Positions 47,324 to 60,200 of a stretch of 64,000 nucleotides of DNA are shown here, piece by piece. The stretch spans positions 116,472,728 through 116,536,727 of the forward strand of contig CM060693.1 of NCBI GenBank assembly GCA_030686995.1, given 5' to 3'. The stretch comes from Artemisia argyi (taxonomy: Eukaryota > Streptophyta > Magnoliopsida > Asterales > Asteraceae). Position numbers and translations under genes: made by a program. The number at the start of each line of letters is the position of its first letter. Position 1 is the first letter of the stretch. Below the pieces are notes generated by a model. It was not told where the DNA came from. It saw only the letters and a list, made by a program, of their open reading frames with translations, and made no database searches.

Positions 47324-48701
47324 TGATGAGGCGAAAAATGAACCACTTTTAGGGGGTCATTTAAGCCCGGAATTGAATTTATTTGATCAAATATTACCCT
47401 AAATCGCTCCTTTTGTGATTTTAGGTACTTTGGGAGTGAAATCTGGAAAAGGAAGCAATTCGGACGTTTTTGGAGCATAAAAGTGAAGAAAACGCCAAAG
47501 ACTTAATTTTCCATGCTGAGAACTGTACCTGTTGGCGTCAAGAGGAAGACCCTGACGGCATCACAACAAGGGCGTCAAGAGTTAAAATCATGACGGCCTG
47601 CATAAGGTGTACACATGACGGCATCAGACCCAGATCTAGGCAGTCCGAGGAACTATTTGGCGGCGAGATGACGGCGTCAGCCCTTTGTTCTAGACGCCGT
47701 CACCTTCTAAACTCTATATATAGTTTTCTATTTTTCATTCATTAAAGAGGAACTTGTGTGGAGAAATGCTAGGGCCGAACTTTGTAAACCCTAGCTCGTA
47801 TTTTACAGTATTTTCAAGGGTTTTCAACCCTTGAATCCTTTCATGTGCTATTGAGATAAGCCTTCTCTTAATTCAATCAATATGTCTGTGTGTTGGTTGT
47901 CTATATCTTGTGCTTGTCTTGATTTCAACATGCTAGGCTAGATCTATCTTGTGTTTGCTTAGATCTAATGAAACCTAGATGTTAATTATGTGTTGATTAC
48001 TTGTTTATGGTTGTATTGGATGAATGATTTCAATGTCTGGCTTAAGAAAACTGGCAGATCTCCATTGTGTAACATGCTTGAACGTCTTAGGAAACATGAA
48101 CCGATGTGTACTAGGTTTTATTGGTTGTATTTAATGCATGAGTAAATTCTAATGATCCCATGTTAGGAGCTTCTTAGCCGGCTCGACATAGGAGTGAAGT
48201 AGGCACTCCTAGGATTAGGGAAGTAACTACGCCACCCCATGAATGGTATTATGGAATACAATCCATCATCCACGCAACTATAACAAGTAATTAACGTGTA
48301 AAAGATATCTAGGGAGTAGTGAAATCTAAGTAAACACATTTCTCCCACATATTGCTCACAACTTTAGTTTAATTTAGTTTTATTTTCATTTTTAATATTT
48401 TATTTTGATTGCATCTTAGTATTGGGTTAGTTGACTAGCAACTAATTCCGCCCAAATTCTTCAAACCCAAAATTTTAATTTGCTTTCTAAAAAATATAAA
48501 AATGCAAAAAGAATCATCTCTCATCTCTAGACCTAGTATTTAGGTTTTCTAATCCTAGCGACACTATTCCTAGCTGAACGATCAATCCCTCGGTACTTGT
48601 CATTATACTATACTACATCGATTAGGTACACTGCCTGGTGGGGGTTGTAAGCTTCTCGAGATATCTTGAGAGGTAAAGCCTGGTGCAATCCCCACGCATC
48701 A
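47324..48701 (+). repeat. 3' LTR of the outer Athila-like element
   Basis: 1378 bp, TGATGAGG...ACGCATCA, followed by GTCAC. It is 42 bp shorter than its 5' partner, mainly through a 43-bp loss between two palindromes. Confidence 0.92.
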
Positions 48702-48786
48702 GTCACCATTTATACTTCTTACTATGTTGTGTGGTTTTTCTTCACGTTATATTTCTTACTTGGATCTTTTCATATATATTTGGCAG

Positions 48787-49094
48787 AAGTTTGATTCAGT
48801 AGTTGGTGACATTTCAGTAGTGTCAAGGCGACATCAGAGGGCTGGTGATGGTAGTACTTGTTACTCCCCATACCATGGTCAGTGGTTATTTGTGAAGCCA
48901 TTCACATTAGAAATGAGGTATTTAACAATTGTGTTCAATATTATAAAGGCTTGGCAGTATGGCTACTTGAGCGAAAACACAGTCCTGAACTGCAGGGCTC
49001 CGCGTTTAATCAAACTGTAATTCTTTTTACTTTAGCCTTCACGAGAATGTTTTTCACAAATGGAAAGTTTCACGTGTTTCTCATAACGCCGTGA
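48787..49094 (+). pseudogene. captured GLR channel fragment, downstream exon
   Basis: After an acceptor (TTTGGCAG) the reading is KFDSVVGDISVVSRRHQRA, then WLFVKPFTLEM. A frameshift follows, then AVWLLERKHSPELQGSAFNQ and LAFTRMFFTNG. This is the ligand-binding lobe leading through the first membrane segment into the pore region of a plant glutamate receptor, continuing the exon that ends at 28828. One or two frameshifts and missing internal residues show decay. Confidence 0.82.
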
Positions 49095-49396
49095 AGAGAT
49101 TTCTTATCCACATCTTAAGCATTATTTACTCAATACATAAAATTAGTCGCTATGTAGAACCCCCCGCTAAATATGTCACATTGTGTTAGAATGACCATAT
49201 GTGCTATTATTTTTTTATTAGCAAGGTCTCTTGATTTTTGGATTGAGTTAGTTATTTGTATATTAGCCATTTGTGACTGTAGAACAATCAAAGATATTGT
49301 AAAACACTACTCTGATTTATACACAGTTCTATACACGTTTGTAGCATGATTCTTCGTGCTCGGTTATTATAAATATTTGTATTATCTTATATGTTA

Positions 49397-49776
49397 TGTA
49401 ATTGTATCAAGTATTGAGAATGGGAATCAATAACATTGAAGCAAAGATTATATCAGCTGGTAAATTGAGTGAGGTTCGCTCTATACCAAGAATGATTATA
49501 AGCCCATCCGACAAGAAGATTCCTTTTCAACTTAATAGGAGACAATTTCCTATTTCTGTTTGTTTTGCCATGACTATAAACAAAATTCAGGGTCAAACAT
49601 TGTCTAAGGTTGGGTTATATTTAGAACGGTCTGTTTTTTCACGCGGACAACTTTATATAGCAGTCTCAAGAGTAAAAAGCAAGAGAGGCCTAAAACTGTT
49701 ATGTTGTGACAAAGACGACAACTACACCAATTCTACAACCAACGTTGTATATAGAGAAGTTCTTCATAGATTATAA
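49397..49776 (+). pseudogene. Helitron helicase (PIF1-like) C-terminal fragment
   Basis: The reading is [78 protein letters not shown] and ends REVLHRL. The INK.QGQTL and QLY.AVSRV.S segments are helicase motifs V and VI of the Rep-Helicase protein of plant Helitrons. The Rep nuclease and the first helicase motifs are missing. The terminal piece is undamaged. Its place after the captured fragments marks this as the distal part of a Helitron. Confidence 0.88.
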
Positions 49777-49816
49777 ACTATATGTTTTTTTTTTCAACCT
49801 TATGTTTTGTTCAACT

Positions 49817-49969
<153 letters not shown>

Positions 49970-51091
49970 CAATACCTGCCAAGTAGATAACGCCACTTGG
50001 CCAAAAAGAATTCTTAACTATTGCCACGTTTAAGCCAACTCAGCAAAACACACGCCTGACACACACTTTTCTCAATATTATTCAAACCCTAACAAAATTC
50101 ACGCCTATAATCACTCCTCCCATCACTCAATGCTAAATCAAATCAGTAAACACAAATGCCAATCAATCACATCCTCATGATATTCGTTCCATCAATAACC
50201 TCAAAATATATGTTTCATTAAACATTCAAAAAAAATCACTAGGGAACTAAAATCAACCTCGGAATCTACTGATTGTTCGCTCGATTTTCTACAGAAAATT
50301 AACAAAATTGTTTTCCAATGATTTCTAATTAAATAGCAACACTAGATGATGATGATTGAAGTTAGGGTCTTGATGATACTATTGAACCTACAATCTTTAG
50401 CCAGGTTTGTTTGATTTTTAATTATTTTGAACATGTTATTCAACATAGAATATGAATTTACTTATTTAAGAGTGATTAGTTTTTCTGGCTTCGAATCCAC
50501 AAGAATCAATTGCGTTTAATTATCATATAGAATGTTAATTTTACTCACATTTGATCGGTTACTATATCTGTTATTGTTAGGTCCAGGGTTATTTTAGGGC
50601 TACTTAGGTAGTTTTAAAAATTTGAACCTTGAATATGGTTTTATACAAGATAAATGATTTTGATGAAATGGAATCGTTGATAGTATGATTTGAATTATTC
50701 GATTTTGGAATCATTGATGGTTAATCTATCAAAAGCCTTAAGTTCATATAAGCCTAGACTATGCATACTGGATGATTGCCTACTCTGGTAGTGATTTATA
50801 TGCTTTGAAAAGATGTACTATATCAAGCTATATGGATTCATTAACTGAGATTGCAAGTGCTCGTGATATAAAGTTTGATAAAATGCTTGAATATCCCAAT
50901 ACTTTTTTAACTTTTTGTAACATGTATGAATTCTTTAATTAATAGACTTGCTTCATTGCAGATGGTTAAAATAACATACAGGTAAGACAGAAGCTATCAA
51001 GCAGGTCTTGTGTTCTCATCCCTGTCAATTGTTAAGTCCTAATTTTCTCTTTTTATTTCATACTACTAGCCTTATCCATGCACCTTGGCAG

Positions 51092-51158
51092 GATATGTCT
51101 TGATATACTGAAAAGACAAATGGAGCCCAGCTCTCGAGATTCACACAATACTCTTGAG
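51092..51158 (+). pseudogene. possible captured exon of a ubiquitin-conjugating enzyme
   Basis: Bounded by a GGCAG acceptor and a GTAAAA donor, it reads ICLDILKRQMEPSSRDSHNT. ICLDILK is the sequence around the active-site Cys of many E2 enzymes, but the following residues do not match well. The short length keeps this tentative. Confidence 0.25.
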
Positions 51159-51252
51159 GTAAAATGATTTATGATTACACAGCTTCTACTTTTATGATTT
51201 TGCACCACTAAATAATTAGGTGTCTCATTTACATACATAATTGCATCCATAG

Positions 51253-52598
51253 GTACTTATGGAGTGAATTCTGGAAAAGGAAGCATTTTGGACGTTTTTG
51301 GAGCATAAAAGTGAAGAAAACGGCAAAGTCTTAATTTTCCTTGCTGGGAACAGTACCTGACGGCGTCACATGCTCCTTAATGACGGCGTCAAGAGTAATA
51401 CAAGAGGTGGAAGTGGATAAAGTCCGTGACGATCCAGAAGGGTTTTACACTATGGGCAAGACGGCGTCACCATAGGCCGTCATGGTCCAAATACATGTGA
51501 CAGCCCAGAGTAGAAGTACACATGACGGCGTCAAATCTGGATCTAGGCAATCCGATATCATTATGGGCGGCGAGTTGACGGCGTCAGAAATTCCTTCTTG
51601 ACGCCGTCACCCGGTAAAATCTATATATAGTTTTGCAATTTTCATTCATTAAACAGGAACAAGTAGGGTGCAACTTTGGAGAAACCCTAGCACGAATTTT
51701 ACTGCTCTTTCAAGGGTTTTTACCATTTGAAACCTTTCATGTTCATTTGAGATAAGTACTCTTTCAATTCAATCAATATGTCTATGTGTTGCTTGAATAT
51801 ATCTTACGCTTGTCTTGAATTTAACATGCTAGGCTAGATCTCTTGTGTGTTTGCTTAGATGTAGTGAAACCTAGATGTTGATTATGGGTTGATTGTTTGT
51901 TTATAGTTGTTACGGATGAATGATTTCGATGTTAGGCTTAAGAAAACTGGCAGACTTCCAATGGTGACATGCTTGAATGTCTTAAGAAACATGAACCAAT
52001 GCGTACTAGGTTATTATGGTTGTATTTAATGCATGAGCGAATTCTAATGATCCCATGTTAGGAGCTTCTTAGCAGGCTCGACATAGGAGTGAAGTAGGAG
52101 CTTATAGAGTTGGGGAAGTATGTACGCCACCCCACGACTGGTTTTAAGGAATATAACCCGTCATCCATGCAATTGTAACAAACTATCAACCTGTAAAAGA
52201 TATCTAGGGAGTAATGAAACCTAAGTAAACACAATTCTCCATATTATTGTTCACACCACTAGTTTAATTAGCTTTATTTTCATTTCTGTTATTTTATTTT
52301 GATTGCATCTTTAGTTATTGGGTTAGTTGACTAGCAACTAATTCCGCCCACACTTCCAAAAACCGAGATTTTTAATAGCTTTTATAAAAATATAAAAATA
52401 CAAAAAGAATCATCCCTCACCTCTAGATCTAGTTTTTAGGCTTTCTAATCCTAGCGACACTATTCCTGAGTTGAACGATCAATCCACCAGTACTTGTCAC
52501 TATACTATACTACAACGATCTGGTACACTGCCTGATGGGGGTTGTAAGCTTCTCGAGATCCCTTGAGAGGTAAAGCCTGGTGTGATTCCCACGTATCA
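51253..52598 (+). repeat. 5'-truncated solo LTR of the Athila-like family
   Basis: Begins within the LTR about 100 bp from its expected start (AGGTACTTATGGAGTGAATT) and ends ACGTATCA. Perfect TGACGGCGTCA at 51358, 51381, 51523 and 51576, and TGACGCCGTCA at 51599. TATA box at about 51622. No internal region or target duplication. Confidence 0.88.
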
Positions 52599-52747
52599 AC
52601 TATATTCATTTTTTTATATAGAAAAAACACATGTTACCGGTCATGTTTGCAAAACTTATCATATTAGTAATTTAAGTACATATATTATAAATCATAAACA
52701 AGATTTCACATGAAACTCGCCCGCCCATCGGGCGGGTCATGAAGCTA

Positions 52748-53465
<718 letters not shown>

Positions 53466-53530
<65 letters not shown>
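53466..53530. repeat. (TA)n tract
   Basis: TA array ending at the 5' TC of Helitron 3. Confidence 0.96.
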
Positions 53531-53534
<4 letters not shown>

Positions 53535-54447
53535 AACACCTAAATTAGAGGAACTTGTCAAGTCACATATGCCACTTGGCATGAAATAAATACGTGGAAA
53601 TTGCCATGCTGTCAAATAAATGTCACGATATCACATTTAAATTACCTGGAGCACATCAAGACACGCCTTCCTCACTTCTACCATAACCCTCAATTCATAT
53701 CCCTAATTTTCAGCAGTTCCCCCAAATACATTCCTATAACCCCCAAATTCCATCCCTTAATTTCTGCAATTCCCAAATACATTAAAAATAAAACCTAAAA
53801 TAAACCTACACAATCAGTGAAGAGGACAAAGAATCATTTATTAAAAAGTACCTCGATTCATAACATTAATCTCACCAAATCATATCATTATTGAAAACCC
53901 TATCAATACATTCAAAATGCCCTCTATTCCTGCAAATTATCCTAAAAATATGCAATAAAGATCATTTCCATAATCAAATGAATTGATATTATATCCCATT
54001 TTTGACAATCGATTTTAATGACTGACGATTGATAGACACCTTCATTTTAATAGGTAAGTTTTTTATACAATTAATCATGATTTTTTTATCTCGATTTTTC
54101 GATTTTTGTGATATGTTCGAATTAGATTAGGCGATTAGTTTTGTATGACGATTTAGGGATTAGTTTTGTTATTATAATTTCAGTTTTCGATAAACTTTTT
54201 CACATGAAAGATTATAAAGTGTTTGATTTATTTGCATACCAAGTGTTTGATGAAACTCCTGAACGAGTTTTGTTTTCTTTTCAAAAACTGTTGCTCGCTT
54301 ACAAAACCGACGAAAACCTGCCATATATAGAGCAGAATCATAACAAAACCCACCAAAACCGACCATTATGAATCTTTTTTAGTGCAAGCAAGTTTTAAGT
54401 TATATGGTATAGCAGAATCATAACAAGGTGTTGGTTGGCGTTATCAT

Positions 54448-54747
54448 TTGAAATTATATGTAACAAGATTAGTAATAGGAGATAGAGCAAATAATCAGTT
54501 TAGTGAAGCTGTCTTTAACAAGTTATTTCAAACATTGTCTATCCAGTTAAGAGACATAGTGCTTATTAACATGTGTGTTATTTTAAATAGATATAGATTG
54601 TTAACAAGTACCAAATTATTACAACTGACTCACAATGAGAAAAGCTTTAGACTCCTGCCTAAAGCATTAGAACATATGACTGTTACGGAAGTAATGCACC
54701 ACCACTTTAGCTATGTTTCTGGAAGTAGAATAATCATGTACCACTAG
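54448..54747 (+). CDS. unidentified ORF in Helitron 3
   Basis: A 99-residue open frame that probably began upstream (GWRYHLKLYVTRLVIGDRA is readable from about 54433) and contains NKLFQTLSIQLRDIVLINMC and LRDIVLINMCVILNRY. The composition looks like protein and not noise, but I recognise no family. It may be a decayed captured exon. The start codon is uncertain. Confidence 0.3.
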   Translation: MKLYVTRLVIGDRANNQFSEAVFNKLFQTLSIQLRDIVLINMCVILNRYRLLTSTKLLQLTHNEKSFRLLPKALEHMTVTEVMHHHFSYVSGSRIIMYH

Positions 54748-55114
54748 ACTTCCTTTTAAGAGGTTGGCTATACCTTGGTCTTAAAGTAATTCTTTTTTTT
54801 ATTGGCCCATCCACCTCATGACAATAGACTTTTTTAGGATGCGTACAAAATTAAGCTGGATATGTAGACAAATATGGGTTCTTCTAAAACAATTAAAGAC
54901 TATTAAGTCAATATAAAATTGTTGATTGTTAGTGCATTTGTTAGGTTAATACTAATAACATATGTATTTCATTTCCATGTGCAGGTATTGCTTTTCATCC
55001 TGAAGCTATTATCAGTATTTTTTACTGATACATTTTTAGCTCTAACATTGTAGAGGTCTTTATGTCGGTCATCTGATCTCCGGTTAAAAAGTCACATAAC
55101 TTATTGCTTTTCAG

Positions 55115-55680
55115 GAACAATAAAGATCTGAAGCACAAAACTTGTTGCTGATGTAACAAGTTCAGTCTCAAGTCATATCAGTCGCCAAAAGGAGATTGCC
55201 GATGCACGTTTGGCTAATATCAAGGAAACTAAAACTGGAAGTAAGACAATTTTGGATGGACAGTTTTCTTCAATGGATAGAATTACAGCAGATGCCAAAA
55301 GAAAATGGCAAGAATTCTCCTTACAAGTGAAAAAATGATGCAAAATAGAACATAATTTTCTCTGTTGCTAAACATTGCCGATTGAAGCATTCCAAAAAGA
55401 CATTTAAGCATTCCAAAAAGACACACGTGTTTCTCAATCAATTAGGCAAAAATCATGTCTCAAAATAGATGAACTTTTCTGGTATGCACTTTTCTATAAT
55501 TTTTAAAATGTTCATGTTGAGAAAGATAAAATAAGTAATCCAAGTCCCTGTGGTACTGTGCAATGAAAAATATTGTAGATGTTTTTATATTATTTGAACT
55601 ATGCAGAGGTGCTTCTTAGAGCAATTAACATCATGCTGCTGAGATCAGTTCTGCAACGGAAACTGCTAATGACATGTTTT
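55115..55680 (+). pseudogene. captured kinesin-5 (BimC/Eg5 type) tail fragment
   Basis: Kinesin-5 slides antiparallel spindle microtubules. From a CAG acceptor the frame reads STKLVADVTSSVSSHISRQK, EIADARLANIKETKTGSKTI and SSMDRITADAKRKWQEFSLQ, stop at 55336-55338. It then continues after small changes with FSVAKHCRLKHSKKT and FLNQLGKNHVSK. A later piece (about 55607-55680) reads AAEISSATETANDM. The order matches the stalk/tail of plant kinesin-5, where ITTDAKRKWQ and AAKHCRM segments follow one another. There is no motor domain. Stops and a local duplication (KHSKKTFKHSKKT) show decay. Confidence 0.72.
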
Positions 55681-55734
55681 AATATAAGTGTGTCGTGATA
55701 CATTACCTAACTTGCCCATCTTGCCCCCTCTACA

Positions 55735-55844
<110 letters not shown>

Positions 55845-56249
55845 CTAAGTTTAAGTTATTAATAACTTAATAATGGATGATCACTCTAACATGGACTAGA
55901 ATTCAATGTTTATACCCCATTCAATATGCCCTTTATAAAGTATAGTTTCTGAACTTATCTTTAATCTATCTTGATAGGTAGTGTTCATGCAGAAAGCAAA
56001 ATCAGGCAACTTAAAAGGTAGAACTCTACCCAGTTCTTCATCCACAAAAGGGACATACCGAGAATCATGGTAAGAAGTTTGTATTTGACAAAGATTTGAC
56101 CCTTGAAGATCTTAAGGTAAGACATGTAACTCAAATAGATCTTTTGTTCTTACTCAATAAGTCAATATTTATCTTTCTAAAAAAAATCTAATTAACAATG
56201 GTCTTTGAATAGAAATGCAATGCACAAATCTGACTGGGCGTCTTATGAT

Positions 56250-57849
56250 GTAATTTTTCTATATTTTAGGCTTTTGGAGAGGACTTTTACAGCGACACAC
56301 TTACACCTTTCTACCCAATTCCTGAGGATGTAAGTTACTTGTTAGGGGATTTTAATTTGTTTGCCATTATTCTCAGACACAACTTTCTTTTTTTGGCAAT
56401 TCTCACGTATGCAGAATGATGGTGATGTGAAGATAGTAGCTGGTAACAACTTTGATGATACATGGTAATATGGTATGTCTAGCAACAATTCTCACACTAG
56501 CAATAACAAGTTAGAATAAAATATATAGTTTCTTTGTTTCACCATTACCTGCTACTAAATATAAAGTTTTGAAGTTTTTTCATTCATGCAAACGATCAAG
56601 TTATTTACACCAGCAACAATAGGTTACAATAAAATATATAGTATATGAATCTTATTATTGAAATCAACACAAATACTTTCTTAAGTCTTGAATAGTAACA
56701 ATTGGTATGGAATAGATATCTAAACCGGTATTTTTACAGTATATTTTTAGTTTTGATATCTCGGACCCTCTAGATTTATAAATAGTAACAACTGGTCTAT
56801 GTATAGAATATATGTGGCGGTTTAGTGCTTGACCAACCTTAGTCTCTAACTCTTTATGGCTATATACCATAAATGAATACTCCATACAGGACCATGAAAA
56901 ATATAAGGATTAAAATATTCTAATATGAACTTTTGTGTTTAGGATTACCAGTTCAACCTTTTGTGTTTAGGATTACCAGGATATAATTTGTAAGGTCTTT
57001 ATAGTTTCTTCAAATTTCCGCGCTTTTTACAAGTCTATCAGCAGAATGCAAACCCACTTTGACCCCTCTAATATCTTAGTATGAACAAGGTACCTGAGCA
57101 ATGTGGATCTTCATCGTGGCTTTGCATTGACTTGAGCGCTACATGCTTGAGATAAGTTGACATATTTAACGTCTTCTGATCTAAAACTCACATATAGTAA
57201 AATTCTGGCGTCTTCTTTTTCTAGATGGATGAATGTTCAGATACTCTAATGGAGCACATGGGATTTTACAAAATTAGGGGCACCGAAGAAGTCGTCATAG
57301 GTATATAATTTCTTCTTTTTCTTTTTTTTTACTATTTTTTTGTTGGTACTTTGTCTATATTCAGAGGAAAAATTACTGAAATATATAATTGATCAAATCC
57401 ACCACATTTTCATATATTCACCGTTATCTGATGACTTGGACTCCAATCTCAAGCGAACCCAATGTTCAAGAGTCTACATTTGCCACTTATTTTGTTATGA
57501 TAGGGTCTTTTTATGTTTAAATATTTTTTTTTTCGTTTCCAATACAGTTGTTAAAGATGAAAAACAAAAGAAATTTACACAAGAAGATTTGTGGGAACCA
57601 TATGAGTCTTATTATGAAGCTGAGATGTTATGGTTTGCTGAAGAAGAAAAAGAGGCTAAAGAACAAAAAGAGGTTGAAGAAAAACAACATGCTAAAAAAA
57701 CAAAGTGTGAACTCGCTAAATACCATGGAAAACAAATTGCAACTGTGCCAACTATGGATTATTTTAGTGACCATTCCGACATTGAACAGAGTGATGTTGA
57801 GACCAACGATATTGAGAACTTTGACTATGACAATCTACATCTAGCATGA
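56250..57849 (+). pseudogene. series of unidentified exon-like segments in Helitron 3
   Basis: Open segments with plausible borders are 56271-56330 (AFGEDFYSDTLTPFYPIPED, donor GTAAGT), 56416-56470 (NDGDVKIVAGNNFDDTW), 57225-57300 (MDECSDTLMEHMGFYKIRGT) and 57548-57849 (EDLWEPYESYYEAEMLWFAE, a Glu/Lys-rich helix, then an acidic C-terminus ending NLHLA). An upstream piece (about 56060-56115) reads KKFVFDKDLTLEDLK. They lie in one orientation and could be successive exons of one captured gene. I do not recognise it. Confidence 0.4.
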
Positions 57850-58143
57850 TCTCAGGAGTCATCTCCAAAACTTCATTTTTAGTATGTTTAGAATAGTTTT
57901 GTTTGAGTTTTACATGTTAGTATTTAGAATATATATGTTTAAACTTTTATTTTATTTACGGTTTTTATCAGTTTGTATATCTATGTTTAAATTTTTAAAA
58001 TGGTAATATGTAATTAGATAATTTTGAAACGATATGTTTATCATTAACAAAATAAATATGTAACTTCAAACTTAAATGTATGGACCTAATAAAATTATTA
58101 AATTTACATGACGATCCCGTCTATCGGACGGGTCATGCGACTA

Positions 58144-58144
<1 letters not shown>

Positions 58145-58219
<75 letters not shown>
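58145..58219. repeat. (TG)n(TA)n microsatellite
   Basis: Begins at the Helitron 3 end and runs to the LTR of the SIRE-like element. Confidence 0.95.
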
Positions 58220-58223
<4 letters not shown>

Positions 58224-59734
58224 AAACTAGAAGGGGGGGTTGAATAGTTTTACGTCTTTTTAGTTTTATGAAAACTTAGTTGTTTAAAAGTCTTGTTTAC
58301 TCTTTAAAACTTTGATTCGATCTTATGTGAATTCAAGTCTTGAACAATATGAACAACTATATCTAAGTATGAGCAATAATAATAATGCAAACTAAGTATG
58401 TGAAATCAACACATGCATAATATAAACAATTATAGCTATATACGAGAGATAAGTAAGTAAACGTTTATTTTATAATCCTTGTATGAAAACTATACTTGAT
58501 CGAAAAGATCAATTAAATGTATGTTACCTTTTTAGTTTGATTGTAAAAACTTTGTTTTGTAAATTAAACTTTTGTTTGATCTTTAAGTAAAATCAATACT
58601 AGCACTATATGAGCAACTATACATATACGTCTACGTCTACAAAAGTAATAACGATATAAGCAAGATAATAAGTAAGATATGGAAAGATCTAACCGCGAGA
58701 CAAAGGATTTATAGTGGTTCGGCTACAAGGACACTTTCCTTGCCCTACTCCACTCCTCGAGTCACCTACTCGAGAGTTTTCTTCACTATGTCAACAAGCT
58801 CCCTTATGGCGGAGAAAACCTTACACACCAATATACACACCACAACTTCGTCACAACTTATTCACACCTTCTACACAACTTCTTCACGACTTGGCACACC
58901 TTCTTCACAACTTGTACACACCACTACTACTTCACAACTTCACACTACTCCACTACTTCTTCTTCACACCACTACTTATATCTCACTACTTCTATTCACA
59001 GCTTCTACTCCTAGATCTATCTAGTTTCACTACTATCACACCTTTACAATGAATGTACACAACAACTAGACTATATACACAAATCTACAATACTTCACAA
59101 CTTGATGTTGAAGGAGTATTCTTCTCTTGCACTTTGAGAGATGAGAGGTGAGGGAATGAATCACTTGAAACAAGGATTAACAATTATATGATCAAAGGGT
59201 TTTTAGGAGGATATTTAGAGAGATTTGGATCTGAAAATTTTCGTGCAAGACAGAATCTGACAGGGGAGTGTGGCCGGTCCCCTTAATTGTGTGCCGGCCC
59301 CCTTAAAATTAAGGGGGCCGCCCTTATAATTAAGGGGGCCGCCCAGACGAAAACTGCAGTTTTCTTGTCTTTTTCTGGGGAAAGTTTATTTGGTGAAAAA
59401 CTAACTGATTTTGGTTAAAATTTTGTATTCATAAATTTATTATGAATAAAACATTTTCCTTTATTACCAAAAATATTTTTCAAAAATATATAATAAGTTT
59501 ATTTAATTTTATAAACTTTGTATTATTTAAATAAACATCCCTTTGATCATAAAATGTATTAGTCACTTGTTTATTCATACCTTAAGTGATTATGTTGGAT
59601 GAGATGATATAAACTTGCTTAAAACTTGTTTACGTTTTAACTTTGCATTTAATGTTTTTATATTTTGTGATCGTCAAAACTTAAGGATATCGAAAGATAT
59701 TAATAACATTTTTATACATTATTTTATATAAACA
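58220..59734 (-). repeat. 3' LTR of the SIRE-like element
   Basis: About 1515 bp, TGTTTATA...TTTTCCA on the minus strand. It holds the GC-rich palindromes (59272-59343) and a segment near 58710-58800 (GTGGTTCGGCTACAAGG) common in plant SIRE LTRs. Confidence 0.6.
59272..59343. repeat. GC-rich palindromes in the LTR
   Basis: GGCCGGTCCCCTTAAT, then the near-perfect palindrome GGCCCCCTTAA-AA-TTAAGGGGGCC (59296-59319), then another TTAAGGGGGCCGCCC. They stand out from the AT-rich surroundings and can fold into strong hairpins. A related set is at 61875-61928. Confidence 0.85.
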
Positions 59735-59972
59735 ATCTCCCCCTTTTTGATGATTACAAAATCTAAACTCATTAAACTAAAAATTAATATATATGCAAGT
59801 TTTTAGTGTGAGTTTAGATTTTGTGATCGTCAAAACTTAAGGATATCGAAAGATATTAATAACGTTTTTATACATTATTTATATTAACAATCTCCCCCTT
59901 TTTGATGATTACAAAATCTAAACTCATTAAACTAAAAATTAATATATATGCAAGTTTTTAGAGTGAGTTTAT
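59663..59972. repeat. tandem duplication of the LTR/polypurine junction, 156-bp period
   Basis: Copies start at 59663 and 59819 and are nearly identical. Each includes the presumed LTR edge and the CTCCCCCTTTTTGATGATTA tract. Confidence 0.9.
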
Positions 59973-60113
59973 ATCACTTCTCCCCCTTTTTGTTAACATC
60001 AAAAAGGTTATCCCGACGAATGTATAGCTCCCCCTTGAAGTATACCCCCCCTCGTTTTGAGGTCATAAGAAATCGAGATATGGAATGCTTGCAAAAATAT
60101 TTTAAAGCACAAG

Positions 60114-60115
<2 letters not shown>

Positions 60116-60198
<83 letters not shown>
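60116..60198. repeat. (TA)n tract
   Basis: About 41 TA units in the SIRE-like internal region. Confidence 0.96.

Positions 60199-60200
<2 letters not shown>

Larger units (their letters stand above)
28841..48701 (+). mobile_element. nested retrotransposon complex in an Athila-like element
   Basis: The outer element has a 5' LTR 28841-30260 and a 3' LTR 47324-48701 in the same direction, flanked by the 5-bp duplication GTCAC (28836-28840 and 48702-48706). That proves a single insertion event. Inside lie its gag region (30432-31858), a reversed Athila-like copy (32062 to about 34838), a minus-strand Copia element (about 34838-44278) with a solo LTR in it (40247-43272), then the outer element's own protease-like ORF (44302-44904) and 3' region. 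The reversed copy and the Copia are each missing one end, and they meet at a junction, so a deletion followed the insertions. Confidence 0.88.

Noticed and set aside
58714..59052. Plus-strand Thr/Ser/His-rich ORFs (58714-59052 and 58740-59024)
   Set aside because: Produced by repeated CACAACTT/CACTACT words within the SIRE-like LTR.
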